A DNA stretch of 64,000 bases, from the NCBI RefSeq assembly GCF_000373365.1, contig NZ_KB891241.1:62001-126000 (forward strand), in the 5' to 3' direction. The notes under the pieces were generated by a model that saw only the letters and a list, made by a program, of their open reading frames with translations, was not told the origin of the DNA and made no database searches. Made by a program: the position numbers and the translations under genes. Positions 43,674-53,969 of the stretch are shown piece after piece; position 1 is the first letter of the stretch, and each line of letters begins with the position of its first letter. The stretch comes from Parafrankia discariae. GTDB lineage: Bacteria; Actinomycetota; Actinomycetes; Frankiales; Frankiaceae.

Positions 43674-43850
43674 CTCCCGACCAGCGCCCGTCCGCGTGCG
43701 ACGCCGTGCCCATCCGCTGTCCCGGCCCCCGCGCCCGGTTCCCCGTCTCCGTCTCCGTCCCGTCGGCGAGCCGCCGGACGGTCGGTGGACGGCGGACCGC
43801 ACGGCGCCGTGAGCGTCTCGGCCCTGGGAGTCCCTCCCGAGGACAGCTCC

Positions 43851-44882
43851 GTGACTGACCGCGCGGACCCACCCGACGGGCGGGGAGATGCCGACGACCC
43901 GCCGGTGCACCCCACCCCGGTCGACCTGGCCCCGGCCGGCCCGGTCCCGACGGACTCGACTCCGGTCGACCCGGCCGCGGCTGACCCGGTACCGGTCGAC
44001 CCCGGCCCGTCCGCCGGCCGCGCGCCCGGGAACGGGCGGCGGGTGATCCGGGCCGGGCGCGATCTGCCCGCGGCGATCGCCGTCGGGGTCGTGCTGGGCG
44101 CGGTCATCCTCGTCCCGCTGTTCACGCTGTATCCGATCTGGGTCGCCGTGGTCAGCGCCGCCGTGGCGGTCGGCACCTACGAGGTAGTGCGCGCGCTGCA
44201 CGTCGCGGGGATGAGCGTGCCGCTCGTCCCGCTGGCCGCCGGGGCGATCGCGATGCCCGTGGCCGCGTACACGGCCGGCACCAACGGCCTCGTGCTCGCG
44301 CTCGCGGGCACGACCCTGGCCGCCCTCGCCGTCCGCGCGGTGCGTGACCCGGCCGGCGGCGGGCGGCCCGGCAGCGGGCGTCAGGCACGGCTGCGAGATG
44401 CCGCGGCCTGCGCGTTCACCTCCGCGTACGTCGGCTTCCCTGCCGGGTTCGCCACCCTGCTCACCTCCGCCCCGGACGGCCACTGGCGCACCATCGCGTT
44501 CCTCGGGACCGTCGTGGCCAGCGACATCGGCGGCTACACCGCGGGTGTGCTCTCGGGCGGCCGGCACAAGCTCGCGCCCAGTGTGTCGCCCGGGAAGTCC
44601 TGGGAGGGTTTCGCCGGATCGGTGGTGGGCTGCGTCGTCGTCGCCAGCGTGCTGATGGCCTGGCCGCTGGGCGCCGAGATCTGGCAGGGCGCGCTGCTCG
44701 GCGTCGCCGTCGCCTGCACGGCGACCGTGGGCGACCTCGGCGAGTCGTTGCTCAAACGGGACATCGGCATCAAGGACATGGGCAACCTGCTGCCCGGCCA
44801 CGGCGGCCTCATGGACCGGCTGGATTCACTGCTGTGCACGGCGCCCGTCGCCTGGCTGCTCATCACCGCGTTCCTCGGCTGA
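43851..44882 (+). CDS. cdsA: Phosphatidate cytidylyltransferase
   Basis: CdsA makes CDP-diacylglycerol, the precursor of phospholipids, in the membrane. The GTG at 43851 is chosen because GAGGA lies 7 bases upstream; a longer frame starts at 43785. After a Pro/Asp-rich cytoplasmic N-terminus of about 70 residues, several membrane segments follow (for example IAVGVVLGAVILVPLFTLYP). The signature lies near the C-terminus: VSPGKSWEGFAGSVVG and KRDIGIKDMGNLLPGHGGLM with D-R-L-D-S. rlmN follows after 51 bases. Confidence 0.93.
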   Translation: MTDRADPPDGRGDADDPPVHPTPVDLAPAGPVPTDSTPVDPAAADPVPVDPGPSAGRAPGNGRRVIRAGRDLPAAIAVGVVLGAVILVPLFTLYPIWVAVVSAAVAVGTYEVVRALHVAGMSVPLVPLAAGAIAMPVAAYTAGTNGLVLALAGTTLAALAVRAVRDPAGGGRPGSGRQARLRDAAACAFTSAYVGFPAGFATLLTSAPDGHWRTIAFLGTVVASDIGGYTAGVLSGGRHKLAPSVSPGKSWEGFAGSVVGCVVVASVLMAWPLGAEIWQGALLGVAVACTATVGDLGESLLKRDIGIKDMGNLLPGHGGLMDRLDSLLCTAPVAWLLITAFLG

Positions 44883-44933
44883 CCGATCACCGGTTCGTCG
44901 CGTGCCCGGGGCTCCTGGCAGACTGGACTGGCC

Positions 44934-46091
44934 ATGACAGCCACGACCGCCGAATCCGGAAACCTCCTGCCACTGGTGTCAGGGCGGTCCAGGCCGCCGC
45001 GCCACCTCGCGGACCTCTCCCGGGACGAGCGGCGGGCCGTGGCCGTGTCACTGGGCCTGCCGGCGTTCCGCGCCGACCAGCTGGCCCGCCACTACTTCAC
45101 CCGCCACCTTCGCGCCGACGACGCCGACCTGATGACGGACCTGCCGGCCACGGTCCGGCCGGCGCTCGTCGAGGCGATGCTGCCGCGGCTGCTCACGCCG
45201 GCCACCGCCCTCGACTGCGACGACGGCCAGACCCGCAAGACCGTCTGGCGCACCGTCGACGGCGCCAAGATCGAGTCGGTGCTGATGCGTTACCCGCAGC
45301 GGGCGACGGTCTGCGTCTCGAGCCAGGCGGGCTGCGGCATGGGATGCCCGTTCTGCGCGACGGGCCAGGGTGGGCTGACCCGCAACCTCTCGACCGCCGA
45401 GATCGTCGAACAGGTGGTGGACGCGGCTCGAACGATGGCGGCCCGCACGACGGCCGAGGGTGGCCTGCCCGGTGGCCCCGGCAGGCTGTCGAACGTGGTG
45501 TTCATGGGCATGGGGGAGCCGCTGGCGAACTACGCCGCCCTCCTCGCCGCCCTGCACCGTCTCATCGATCCGGCGCCCGACGGGCTCGGCCTGTCCGCCC
45601 GTGGGCTCACGGTCAGCACGGTGGGCCTGGTCCCGGCGATCCGCCGGCTCGCCGGTGAGGGGCTGCCGGTGACCCTCGCCGTGTCCCTGCACGCGCCGGA
45701 CGACGAGCTGCGCGACCAGCTCGTCCCGATCAACACCCGCTGGCCGGTGGCCGAGGTGCTCGCCGCCGCCTGGGAGTACGCCCGGGTGACGGGCCGGCGG
45801 GTGAGCATCGAGTACGCCCTGATCGACGGGGTCAACGACTCGCCCGAGCGCGCGGACGCGCTGGCCGCCCTGCTGGTCGGCCAGCTCGCGCACGTGAACC
45901 TCATCCCGCTCAACCCGACGGGCGGCTCGTCCTGGCAGGCGAGCGCCCCGCGCGGCCAGCGCGTCTTCGTGGACCGCCTGCGGGCCCGCGGGGTGGCGGC
46001 CACCGTCCGGGACACCCGGGGCCGGGAGATCGCCGCCGCCTGCGGGCAGCTCGCCGCGGAGCCCCCGGTGCGTTCGCGGGCAGGTCGGTAG
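44934..46091 (+). CDS. rlmN: 23S rRNA (adenine(2503)-C(2))-methyltransferase (dual-specificity RlmN)
   Basis: RlmN is a radical-SAM enzyme that methylates A2503 of 23S rRNA and A37 of some tRNAs. The 385-residue protein has the CxxxCxxC cluster in [19 protein letters not shown] (about residues 125-143), [43 protein letters not shown] and the C-terminal [17 protein letters not shown] with the catalytic cysteine. Position downstream of cdsA is usual in actinobacteria. The next gene begins two bases after its stop. Confidence 0.95.
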   Translation: MTATTAESGNLLPLVSGRSRPPRHLADLSRDERRAVAVSLGLPAFRADQLARHYFTRHLRADDADLMTDLPATVRPALVEAMLPRLLTPATALDCDDGQTRKTVWRTVDGAKIESVLMRYPQRATVCVSSQAGCGMGCPFCATGQGGLTRNLSTAEIVEQVVDAARTMAARTTAEGGLPGGPGRLSNVVFMGMGEPLANYAALLAALHRLIDPAPDGLGLSARGLTVSTVGLVPAIRRLAGEGLPVTLAVSLHAPDDELRDQLVPINTRWPVAEVLAAAWEYARVTGRRVSIEYALIDGVNDSPERADALAALLVGQLAHVNLIPLNPTGGSSWQASAPRGQRVFVDRLRARGVAATVRDTRGREIAAACGQLAAEPPVRSRAGR

Positions 46092-46093
46092 TC

Positions 46094-47491
46094 GTGGCGA
46101 CGGGGAACTCCGCCGGGCGCCGGCGCAGCCACGGGCGGGCCGGGGGCGGTACCGCCCGGCAGGGGCTGGCCCGGTCCAGCGCGCTGCGGTACGGGTCGCG
46201 CCCGGCGAACACGCTGTGGCTGCCGCTGACCGCGGCGGCGGGGGTGCTCCTGCTCCTAGTGTGGTACGCGATGTCGCAGGATCCCGGGGAGGAGACCGGC
46301 TCCTCGTCGCCGGTCGCGTCCGCGCTGGGCGGAGTGGGCGGGGCCTCCGGCGGGCCCGCCGCCGTGGCGGCACCGACCGTCCCGCCGCCTCCGCGCAGCG
46401 GCTGCGAGACCGGCAGCAGCCTGCCAGCGGGCGTCACCACCGAGACCGTGCACGTCGGCGACGTCGACCGCCAGTTCCTGCTGGCCGTGCCGCAGGGCGG
46501 CGGGGCGGGTGCCGCGCTGCCGCTGGTGCTGAACCTGCACGGCTACGGGCAGCCCGCCCAGGAACTCGAGCAGTACACCCAGATGGCGGACAGCGGTACC
46601 CGGGCCGGCTACGCCGTCGCCACCCCGGTCGGGGCGTCGAACCGGTGGAACTTCACCCGCTTGGCGAAGGTGGGCCCCGATGACGTCCTCTTCGTCGGCG
46701 CGCTGCTCAACGACCTGACCGGCCGGATGTGCCTGGACCCGAAACGGGTCTTCGCCAGCGGCTTCTCCGACGGTGCCGACATGGTTCTCGCGCTGGCCTG
46801 CGCGCTGCCCGACCGCTTCGCCGCGGTGGTCACGGTCGCGTCGAGCCGGCTGCCGGACGGCTGTGCCGCGCCGCGGGCCAGCCTGCTGGAGCTGCACGGC
46901 ACCGAGGACCGGATCGCGCCGTGGAACGGTGGGGGCCAGGCCCGTACCGCGCCCTACGACGGGCTGGTCGCCCAGCCGGTGGAGGCCCGTACCGACCGGT
47001 ACGCCCGCGCCCTCGGCTGCGGCGGCGAGCACTCGACGGCGCAGGACTTCACCCATGTCGCACGGACCGCCTGGACGACCTGCCCGGCGGGCAAGGACGT
47101 CGGCGCCCTGGCGATGCAGGGCGGCGGGCACACCTGGCCGGGCGCGGCGCCGCGACCCGAGCTGGGCGGCACGGTGACGAACCTGAGCGCGACCGTCGTG
47201 GCACTGGCCTTCTTCAGCGGCCACCCGGCGGACGGCCGGACGGTGACCGGCGGGACCTCGGGCGGCGGCGCGCCCGCGGCGGGCGGCGCGGGCGCGGGCG
47301 GCGCCACGGCGACGACCCAGCCGCCGGCGGGGGCTCCCTCGGCCACCCCGTCCGCCTCGGCGGCGCCCGGTGACCAGCCCGAGCCCACGCCGACCGGGGC
47401 GAGTGACGATCCCGCCCCGGCACCGTCGGTGCCGCCCGGCCCGACCGCGAGCGCGACACCGACCGGCGAGGCGCCCGCGGGCGGCGGATAG
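46094..47491 (+). CDS. Membrane-anchored alpha/beta-hydrolase (PHB depolymerase/LpqC-type esterase)
   Basis: The 465-residue protein has a basic N-terminus, a membrane anchor (LPLTAAAGVLLLLVWYAM, about residues 40-57), and an extracellular hydrolase domain with LPLVLNLHGYGQPAQE, the nucleophile elbow ASGFSDGADM, an acid in LHGTEDRIAPWNG and the histidine in QGGGHTWPG. The domain resembles LpqC/poly(3-hydroxybutyrate)-depolymerase-type esterases; the true substrate is unknown. The last 90 residues are Pro/Ala/Gly/Thr-rich, suiting a cell-wall-spanning segment. It starts with GTG two bases after rlmN. A 10-bp hairpin follows the stop directly. Confidence 0.85.
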   Translation: MATGNSAGRRRSHGRAGGGTARQGLARSSALRYGSRPANTLWLPLTAAAGVLLLLVWYAMSQDPGEETGSSSPVASALGGVGGASGGPAAVAAPTVPPPPRSGCETGSSLPAGVTTETVHVGDVDRQFLLAVPQGGGAGAALPLVLNLHGYGQPAQELEQYTQMADSGTRAGYAVATPVGASNRWNFTRLAKVGPDDVLFVGALLNDLTGRMCLDPKRVFASGFSDGADMVLALACALPDRFAAVVTVASSRLPDGCAAPRASLLELHGTEDRIAPWNGGGQARTAPYDGLVAQPVEARTDRYARALGCGGEHSTAQDFTHVARTAWTTCPAGKDVGALAMQGGGHTWPGAAPRPELGGTVTNLSATVVALAFFSGHPADGRTVTGGTSGGGAPAAGGAGAGGATATTQPPAGAPSATPSASAAPGDQPEPTPTGASDDPAPAPSVPPGPTASATPTGEAPAGGG

Positions 47492-47518
47492 CCCCCGCCC
47501 GTGGGTAGCGGGCGGGGG
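47492..47518 (+). terminator. Terminator-like hairpin after the esterase gene
   Basis: CCCCCGCCCG (47492-47501) and CGGGCGGGGG (47509-47518) form a perfect 10-bp stem with a 7-base loop immediately after the stop. This ends the cdsA-rlmN-esterase block. Confidence 0.6.
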
Positions 47519-47565
47519 TCCGGCGGCCCCCCGCCCCCGGCACTGGCGCCGTGGGCGGCGGGCGT

Positions 47566-47656
47566 GGGCACCGACGGGCGCGACACGCCCGGTGATGGTT
47601 CCGCGGGCGGTGGACGAGGGCACCGACGGGCACATCGCACCCGGTGATGGTTCCGC
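47566..47656. repeat. Two 39-base imperfect direct repeats (52-bp period) before dxr
   Basis: Units at 47566-47604 and 47618-47656 share GGGCACCGACGGGC at the start and CCCGGTGATGGTTCCGC at the end. Further partial copies (CACACCCGGTGA near 47690) follow. The 378-base gap holds no convincing gene. Confidence 0.8.
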
Positions 47657-47869
47657 TGAGACCGGGCCGGGGAATGAACCCACAGGTCACACCCGGTGAA
47701 CGAGTAGCCGGCGATGGGCGCGGACAGGGACGGACAGGTCACACCGGGGTGCTCCGGATGTTGACCATTCGTAGGCACGGCTACACCCATTGCGCACCTT
47801 CGGGCCTCACCTGTCAGGAACCGAACAGGCCTCGGTCGAAGCGCCGAAGGGCCTGCGAGAATAGGCGGC

Positions 47870-49111
47870 GTGGCGGAGGCTTCGGTCCAACGTGAGGTTG
47901 TTCTGCTCGGGTCCACCGGCTCGATCGGGACTCAGGCGATAGATGTCGTACGCCGCAACCCGGACAGGTTCCGGGTGGTGGCGCTGATGGGAGGCGGGTC
48001 GCGGGTCGACCTGCTGGCGGCGCAGGCGCTCGACCTGGGGGTCGAGGCGGTCGGTGTGGCCGCGGCCTCGTCGGCGCAGGACCTTCAGCTCGCGTTCTTC
48101 GCGGAGGCGTCCAAGCGCGGCTACCGCCGTGGCGAGTTCGCCGTCCCGAAGATCCTCGCGGGGCCGGACGCGGCCGTCGAGATCGCGTCCTGGCCGGCGG
48201 ACATCGTCCTCAACGGGGTGTCCGGCTCGGTCGGGCTCGCGCCGACGCTGGCGGCTCTCAAGGCCGGCGCGACGGTGGGGCTGGCGAACAAGGAGTCGCT
48301 GGTCGCGGGTGGTCCGCTGGTGCTCGACGCGCTCGGCGGCAACCCGGACCGGCTCGTCCCGGTGGATTCCGAGCACTCGGCGCTCGCGCAGTGCCTGCGC
48401 GGGGGCCGGCGTGAGGAAGTCCACAAGCTGGTGCTGACCGCCAGCGGCGGGCCCTTCCGTGGCCGGAGCAGGGACGAACTGGCCGGGGTCACCCGGGAGC
48501 AGGCACTGGCCCATCCGACCTGGGCGATGGGGCCGCTGGTCACGATCAACTCGGCGACACTGATGAACAAGGGCCTGGAGCTGATCGAGGCCCACCTGTT
48601 CTTCGGTGTGCCGTACGACGACATCGACGTCGTCGTCCATCCGCAGTCGCTGGTCCACTCGATGGTCGAGTTCAACGACGGGTCGACCATCGCCCAGGTG
48701 TCGCCGCCGGACATGCGGCTCCCGATCGCGCTGGCCCTGGGCTGGCCGGACCGGGTGCCGCTGGCCCAGCCGCCGATGGACTGGACCCGGCCCCAGTCGC
48801 TGACCTTCGAGCCGCTGGACACCGTCGCCTTCCCCGCGGTCGACCTCGCCCGGACGGCGGGCCGCCTCGGCGGCACCGCGCCGGCCGTGTTCAACGCGGC
48901 GAACGAGGAGGCCGTCGCGGCCTTCCTCGCCGGGCAGCTGCCGTTCGTCCGTATCGTCGACCTGGTGGCCGAGGTGGTGCAGGCACACGAGGTGATCGCC
49001 CGTCCGACGCTGGACGAGGTGTTCGCCGTCGAGCGTGAGGCCCGCGCCGCCGCGAACCGCCTGATCGAGCGGGCCGGTGGGCATCCCGTGGCGGCCGGAG
49101 GACATGGTTGA
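47870..49111 (+). CDS. dxr: 1-deoxy-D-xylulose 5-phosphate reductoisomerase
   Basis: Dxr converts DXP to MEP, the committed step of the MEP isoprenoid pathway. The 413-residue protein shows the NADPH-binding [20 protein letters not shown] (about residues 9-28), [15 protein letters not shown], the metal-binding [23 protein letters not shown] and [20 protein letters not shown]. The GTG at 47870 fits the family start. Its stop overlaps the site-2 protease start as TGATG. Confidence 0.97.
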   Translation: MAEASVQREVVLLGSTGSIGTQAIDVVRRNPDRFRVVALMGGGSRVDLLAAQALDLGVEAVGVAAASSAQDLQLAFFAEASKRGYRRGEFAVPKILAGPDAAVEIASWPADIVLNGVSGSVGLAPTLAALKAGATVGLANKESLVAGGPLVLDALGGNPDRLVPVDSEHSALAQCLRGGRREEVHKLVLTASGGPFRGRSRDELAGVTREQALAHPTWAMGPLVTINSATLMNKGLELIEAHLFFGVPYDDIDVVVHPQSLVHSMVEFNDGSTIAQVSPPDMRLPIALALGWPDRVPLAQPPMDWTRPQSLTFEPLDTVAFPAVDLARTAGRLGGTAPAVFNAANEEAVAAFLAGQLPFVRIVDLVAEVVQAHEVIARPTLDEVFAVEREARAAANRLIERAGGHPVAAGGHG

Positions 49112-50292
49112 TGGCAACTCTGGGCATCGTCGCCTTCGTCCTGGCCCTGTTCGTCTCGGTCGTCCTGCACGAGGCGGGGCACTTCGTCACCGCCCGCTAC
49201 TTCGGGATGAAGGCGTCCCGGTTCTTCGTCGGCTTCGGCCCCACCCTGTGGTCGAAGCAGCGCGGGGAGACCGAGTACGGCATCAAGGCCATCCCCGCCG
49301 GTGGGTTCGTCAAGATCGAGGGAATGACCTCCCTCGAGGAGATCGACCCGGCGGACGAGCCCCGTGCCTTCTACAAGGCGCGGGCGCACGCCCGGCTGGT
49401 GGTGATGTCGGCCGGGTCGTTCGTGCACTTCGTCATCGCGATCGTGCTGATCTACGGTGTGCTGGTCACTCTCGGCACCACCCAGACGAGCGAGACGAAG
49501 ATCGGGCACACGAGCTGTGTGGCGACGACGTCCGCCTGCACCGGCCCGGGGCCGGCGGCGGCAGCCGGGCTGCGGGTCGGCGACCGGGTGGTGAGCTTCG
49601 ACGGTGTGGCCGTCACCACCTGGGACAGGTTCACCCGGCTCGTGCGCGATCACGGGTCGGGCCCGGCGGTGCTCGTGGTGTCCCGCGACGGCGCGGACGT
49701 CACGCTGCGGCCGGACCTGGTCCAGGTGCTGCGCGACCGCGCGACCGGCCTGGCCGGCAAGGACCCGGTCGGCGCGCTGGGGGTGAGCCCCGGTCAGGAG
49801 ACCGTCGACTACGGCCCGCTCTCGGCGGTTCCCGAGACCTTCAAGGTCATCGGCTCCGGTTTCACCGGGATGTACGAGACGTTCACCCAACGGATCGATG
49901 ACATTGGCCGCATCTTCGGTGACAACCGCGACGAGAGCGGTTTCATCAGTGTGGTCGGCGCGGCCCGCCTCGGTGGTGAGGTGGCCGCCGCGGACGACGG
50001 CTGGGCCGACCGGATCCGCGGTTTCCTGATCCTCGTCGCCGCGATCAACCTCGCCATCGGGATCTTCAACCTGTTGCCGCTGCTCCCGCTCGACGGTGGG
50101 CACATCGCGGTGCTCGGCTTCGAGCAGGCCCGACACGGCCTGCGTCGGCTGCGTGGCTACCGAGGCCCGGTGCAGCCGGTGGACTTCGCCAAGCTGTTAC
50201 CAGCCACGTACGCCACGGTCGTCGTTCTGGTCGGGTTCAGTCTGATCATTCTGTCCGCCGACATCGTCAACCCCATCCGCATCAATCAGTGA
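49111..50292 (+). CDS. rseP: RseP/Rip-type site-2 membrane protease (M50)
   Basis: Such intramembrane zinc proteases cut anti-sigma factors and remnant signal peptides. The 393-residue protein has the zinc motif VVLHEAGHFVTARYFGMK in the first membrane segment, a PDZ domain (GPGPAAAAGLRVGDRVVSFD) and the second zinc region NLLPLLPLDGGHIAVLGF near residue 330, with a final membrane segment. Its ATG overlaps the dxr stop and has GGAGGAC 7 bases upstream. The dxr-rseP-ispG order matches mycobacteria and streptomycetes. The substrates here are unknown. Confidence 0.93.
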   Translation: MATLGIVAFVLALFVSVVLHEAGHFVTARYFGMKASRFFVGFGPTLWSKQRGETEYGIKAIPAGGFVKIEGMTSLEEIDPADEPRAFYKARAHARLVVMSAGSFVHFVIAIVLIYGVLVTLGTTQTSETKIGHTSCVATTSACTGPGPAAAAGLRVGDRVVSFDGVAVTTWDRFTRLVRDHGSGPAVLVVSRDGADVTLRPDLVQVLRDRATGLAGKDPVGALGVSPGQETVDYGPLSAVPETFKVIGSGFTGMYETFTQRIDDIGRIFGDNRDESGFISVVGAARLGGEVAAADDGWADRIRGFLILVAAINLAIGIFNLLPLLPLDGGHIAVLGFEQARHGLRRLRGYRGPVQPVDFAKLLPATYATVVVLVGFSLIILSADIVNPIRINQ

Positions 50293-50398
50293 GCTGCGGT
50301 GTATCCGCGGTGGCACGCGGTGGTGGTCCGCGGACGTTCCGGTCGCCGGTAACTCCGGCGCGGGCGTCGCGTCTGGCCGTCGTGAGTGCGCCGCCCCC

Positions 50399-50455
50399 GC
50401 ACGACGCCGACTGACCCGGGCAACGCTGACCGGCCCGGGCAACGCCGACTGACCC
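50399..50455. repeat. 19-bp tandem repeat before ispG
   Basis: Three 19-base units (50399-50417, 50418-50436, 50437-50455) vary around GGGCAACGCCGACTGACCC. They lie in the 239-base gap between rseP and ispG. Confidence 0.65.
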
Positions 50456-50531
50456 GGACGATCCCGTCCGTGACGGGCCTGGCCGGGTCGCCATCTGACG
50501 ATCAAGCATCCGACACGCCAGTGAGGACATC

Positions 50532-51686
50532 GTGACCGTAACTCTGGGCATGCCCGCCGCTCCGCCTCGTCCGGTCGGAACGCGGCGGCTCAGCCGGCAG
50601 ATCCACGTGGGCAACGTCCCGGTCGGAGGTGACGCCCCGGTCTCCATCCAGTCGATGTGCACCACGCTGACCTCGGACGTCAACGCGACCCTTCAGCAGA
50701 TCGCCCAGCTCACCGCCGCCGGATGTCAGATCGTGCGGGTGGCGGTGCCCAGCCAGGACGACGCCGACGCGCTCGCGGCGATCGCCCGTAAGTCGCCGAT
50801 CCCGGTGATCGCAGACATCCACTTCCAGCCGAAGTACGTGTTCGCCGCGATCGACGCGGGCTGCGCCGCGGTGCGGGTGAACCCGGGCAACATCAAGCAG
50901 TTCGACGACAAGGTCGGCGAGATCGCCCGCGCCGCCAAGGCGGCCGGCACCCCGATTCGGATCGGGGTCAACGCCGGGTCGCTCGACAAGCGCCTGCTGG
51001 AGAAGTACGGGAAGGCCACTCCGGAGGCGCTGGTCGAGTCGGCGCTGTGGGAGGCCTCGCTGTTCGAGGAGCACGACTTCCGAGACATCAAGATCTCGGT
51101 GAAGCACAACGACCCCGTGATCATGATTCAGGCCTACCGGCTGCTGGCCCAGGCCTGTGACTACCCGCTGCACCTCGGTGTCACCGAGGCGGGCCCGGCG
51201 TTCCAGGGCACCGTGAAGTCCGCGGTGGCCTTCGGGGCGCTGCTGTCCGAGGGCATCGGCGACACGATCCGGGTCTCGCTGTCGGCGCCGCCGATCGAGG
51301 AGGTCAAGGTCGCCTCGGCCATCCTGGAGTCGCTCGGCCTGCGTGAGCGCAAGCTGGAGATCGTCTCCTGCCCGTCCTGCGGTCGTGCCCAGGTGGACGT
51401 CTACACCCTGGCCAACGAGGTCAGCGCCGGCCTGGAGGGCATGGAGGTGCCGCTGCGGGTGGCCGTCATGGGCTGCGTCGTCAACGGCCCGGGTGAGGCC
51501 CGCGAAGCCGACCTCGGCGTTGCCTCCGGCAACGGCAAGGGTCAGATCTTCGTGCGCGGAAAGGTCATCAAGACGGTGCCCGAGGCGCAGATCGTGGAAA
51601 CTCTCATCGAGGAGGCCATGCGGCTGGCCGAGCAGATGGAGGCCGACGGCGCGGCCTCCGGCTCGCCGTCGGTGTCCGTGGCCTAG
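50532..51686 (+). CDS. ispG: (E)-4-hydroxy-3-methylbut-2-enyl-diphosphate synthase
   Basis: IspG (GcpE) is the 4Fe-4S enzyme that makes HMBPP from MEcPP in the MEP pathway. The 384-residue protein shows [52 protein letters not shown] and the cluster cysteines in [12 protein letters not shown] and [17 protein letters not shown]. It is the TIM-barrel plus C-terminal domain form without the extra domain of plant enzymes. Start GTG at 50532. Together with dxr this makes two MEP enzymes in the window. Confidence 0.96.
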   Translation: MTVTLGMPAAPPRPVGTRRLSRQIHVGNVPVGGDAPVSIQSMCTTLTSDVNATLQQIAQLTAAGCQIVRVAVPSQDDADALAAIARKSPIPVIADIHFQPKYVFAAIDAGCAAVRVNPGNIKQFDDKVGEIARAAKAAGTPIRIGVNAGSLDKRLLEKYGKATPEALVESALWEASLFEEHDFRDIKISVKHNDPVIMIQAYRLLAQACDYPLHLGVTEAGPAFQGTVKSAVAFGALLSEGIGDTIRVSLSAPPIEEVKVASAILESLGLRERKLEIVSCPSCGRAQVDVYTLANEVSAGLEGMEVPLRVAVMGCVVNGPGEAREADLGVASGNGKGQIFVRGKVIKTVPEAQIVETLIEEAMRLAEQMEADGAASGSPSVSVA

Positions 51687-51702
51687 TACCTGGAAGGGCT
51701 GG

Positions 51703-52554
51703 ATGGGTCTGCCGCTTCGCTCCGCTCCGACCCGGCTGCTCGACGATCGGGATCTTTCCGCGGTCACCGAGCTGCTGGGCCGCAACCCGGTAGCCGATGT
51801 CTTCGTCGCGTCGCGGGTGGCGGCGTGTGGTCTGGATCCCTGGCGCCTTGGCGCCGAGGTATGGGGCCACACGGTCGACGGCACCCTGACGGCCGTGTGT
51901 TATTCCGGCGCGAACCTGTGGCCCGTGGCGGCGGGCCCGGCCTCGGCGAAGCTGTTCGCCGAGCGGGCCCGCCGGCAGGGCCGCCGCTGCTCGTCGATCG
52001 TGGGCGTCGGCTCGGCCGTCACCGCCATGTGGCGGCACCTGGAACCGGTGTGGGGCCCGGCCCGGGAGATCCGCGCCGACCAGCCGTTACTCGCGATCGA
52101 GGCCCCACCGCTCATCGCCCCGGACCCGGCGGTTCGCCTGGTCCGGCCGGACGAGCTGGACGTGCTGCTCCCCGCCTGCATCGCCATGTTCACCGAGGAG
52201 ATCGGCGTCTCCCCGGTCGGCGCGGACGGCGGGGCGCTCTACCGTTCGCGGGTCGCCGAGTTCGTCGGCCAGCGCCGCTCGTTCGCGCACATCGAGGACG
52301 GCCGGGTGCTGTTCAAGGCCGAGATCGGCGCGGTCGCCGGCGACGTCTGCCAGATCCAGGGCGTCTGGGTCGATCCGGCGCTGCGTGGCCGCGGCCTCGG
52401 CGCCGCCGGGACGGCCAGCGTCGTGGCCCTCGCCCAGGCGGCGTTCGCCCCGGTGGTCAGCCTGTACGTGAACGACTTCAACCATCCCGCCCGGCGCGCC
52501 TACGAGCGCGTGGGGTTCGAGCCGGTGGGAACCTTCGCCTCGATCCTGTTCTGA
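51703..52554 (+). CDS. GNAT N-acetyltransferase with N-terminal DUF4081-type domain
   Basis: The 283-residue protein has an N-terminal domain (about residues 1-140, including NPVADVFVASRVAACGL and the WGHTVDGTLTAVCYSGANLW region) of the DUF4081 type. A GNAT domain follows, with the acetyl-CoA-binding motif VDPALRGRGLGAAGTASVV (about 225-243) and the C-terminal LYVNDFNHPARRAYERVGFE. The substrate is unknown. GGAAGGG precedes the ATG at 51703. Placement after ispG is common in actinobacteria. It probably shares a transcript with ispG, 16 bases upstream. Confidence 0.88.
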   Translation: MGLPLRSAPTRLLDDRDLSAVTELLGRNPVADVFVASRVAACGLDPWRLGAEVWGHTVDGTLTAVCYSGANLWPVAAGPASAKLFAERARRQGRRCSSIVGVGSAVTAMWRHLEPVWGPAREIRADQPLLAIEAPPLIAPDPAVRLVRPDELDVLLPACIAMFTEEIGVSPVGADGGALYRSRVAEFVGQRRSFAHIEDGRVLFKAEIGAVAGDVCQIQGVWVDPALRGRGLGAAGTASVVALAQAAFAPVVSLYVNDFNHPARRAYERVGFEPVGTFASILF

Positions 52555-52780
52555 CCCGTTCTGATCAGAGCTCTGTTCCGGCCGGGGCGCGCTGTTGACC
52601 GACGTGCACTCCAGCGGCCACGTTCCGCGTGTTTTTCCGCCCGGTTTCGTCCGGCGCCCGCCAATCGCGAGCGCCCTGCGCGACCGGGCGTTCACGCGTG
52701 GTGGGAAGCCGTGCTCTGAGGGTCAATTCCAGTGACGGGAAGACCCCCGGTCTGGCATCCTTGCTTTCCCGATGTGTCCA

Positions 52781-52816
52781 ATCGACTTGATGCGCTCGAT
52801 CGACTTTGTGCAAGGC
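52781..52816. promoter_or_regulatory. 18-bp direct repeat upstream of the ABC importer operon
   Basis: ATCGACTTGATG (52781-52792) recurs as ATCGACTTTGTG (52799-52810) at 18-bp spacing, 34-63 bases before the start of the binding-protein gene. A regulator site is possible; the adjacent Rrf2 gene is a candidate regulator. Confidence 0.4.
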
Positions 52817-52843
52817 GCCGTGCGTGTGGGAAAGGGAAACGTG

Positions 52844-53917
52844 ATGAGGCCCAAGAGGCTGTGGCGGCGGTTCGTGCCACTGGTTGCTGCCGGTGCGTTG
52901 GCGCTGGCGGTCACCGCCTGCTCGGGCGACGACGGGGGAACAGAGTCCGTGTCGTCGTCCGGGGAGGTGACCGGGACCCTGCGGCTCGGGTACTTCCCGA
53001 ACCTCACACACGCCCCGGCGCTCGTCGGCGTGGAGAAGGGCATCTTCGCCAAGGAGCTCGGTTCCGGCGTGAAGCTGGAGCCGTCGACCTTCAACTCGGG
53101 TACGACGGAGGCGGAGGCGATCCTCTCCGGCGCGCTCGACGCCGGCTTCATCGGCCCGAACCCGGCGGTGAACACGTTCATCAAGTCCAAGGGTGAGGCC
53201 ATCCGGATCGTCTCCGGCGTCACCTCCGGCGGGGCGGCCCTGGTCGTGAAGCCCGAGATCACCTCGGTCGAGCAGCTGCGTGGCAAGACGCTGGCGACCC
53301 CGAGCCTCGGCAACACCCAGGACGTCGCGCTGCGGTACTACCTGAAGAAGAACGGGCTCGTGACCGACACCAAGGGCGGCGGTGACGTCTCCATCCGCCC
53401 GCAGGAGAACTCGGTCACGGTCGACGCCTTCAAGTCCGGCGCCATCGACGGAGCCTGGGTGCCCGAGCCGATCGCCTCCCGGCTGGTCGCCGAGGGCGGC
53501 AAGGTGCTCGTCAACGAGGCCGACGAGTGGGCCGCCACCGACGGGAAGTTCGTGACGACCCTCCTGGTTGTCCGCACCGAGTACCTGGAGAAGAACCCGG
53601 AGATCGTCCGCCGGCTCATCGCCGCCAACATCGCGGCGATCGACCAGCTCAACGCCGACCCGGCCGCCGGGCAGACCGCCGCGAACGAGGCCCTGGACAA
53701 GCTCACCGGCAAGCCGCTCGCCGCCGGCGTCGTCGCCTCGGCGTGGAAGACGCTGACCTTCACCCCGGACCCGATCGCCAAGTCGCTGTTCCTCTCCGCT
53801 GCGCACCAGGAGGAGCTCGGGCTCATCGAGGACCCCAAGCTCGACGGGATCTTCGACCTGAAGATCCTCAATGAGCTGCTGTCCGGCGCCGGTGACCCCG
53901 CGGTCTCGGACAAGTAA
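52844..53917 (+). CDS. ABC transporter substrate-binding lipoprotein (nitrate/sulfonate/taurine class)
   Basis: The 357-residue protein has a signal peptide (MRPKRLWRRFVPLVAAGALA) with a lipobox ending VTAC at about residue 27. It is a type-II periplasmic-binding fold of the NMT1/SsuA class: LRLGYFPNLTHAPALVGVEK, ILSGALDAGFIGPNPAVNTF, and QLRGKTLATPSLGNTQDVAL. The ATG at 52844 is supported by AAAGGGA six bases upstream. The ligand cannot be told from sequence; aliphatic sulfonates are favoured because an Rrf2 regulator lies nearby, but this is inference. The ATPase and permease genes follow in the same direction. Confidence 0.9.
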   Translation: MRPKRLWRRFVPLVAAGALALAVTACSGDDGGTESVSSSGEVTGTLRLGYFPNLTHAPALVGVEKGIFAKELGSGVKLEPSTFNSGTTEAEAILSGALDAGFIGPNPAVNTFIKSKGEAIRIVSGVTSGGAALVVKPEITSVEQLRGKTLATPSLGNTQDVALRYYLKKNGLVTDTKGGGDVSIRPQENSVTVDAFKSGAIDGAWVPEPIASRLVAEGGKVLVNEADEWAATDGKFVTTLLVVRTEYLEKNPEIVRRLIAANIAAIDQLNADPAAGQTAANEALDKLTGKPLAAGVVASAWKTLTFTPDPIAKSLFLSAAHQEELGLIEDPKLDGIFDLKILNELLSGAGDPAVSDK

Positions 53918-53969
53918 GCGGCGAACAAAACAAACAAAGCAGACAAAGTAAGTAAAAGGGAAGTGGGGC

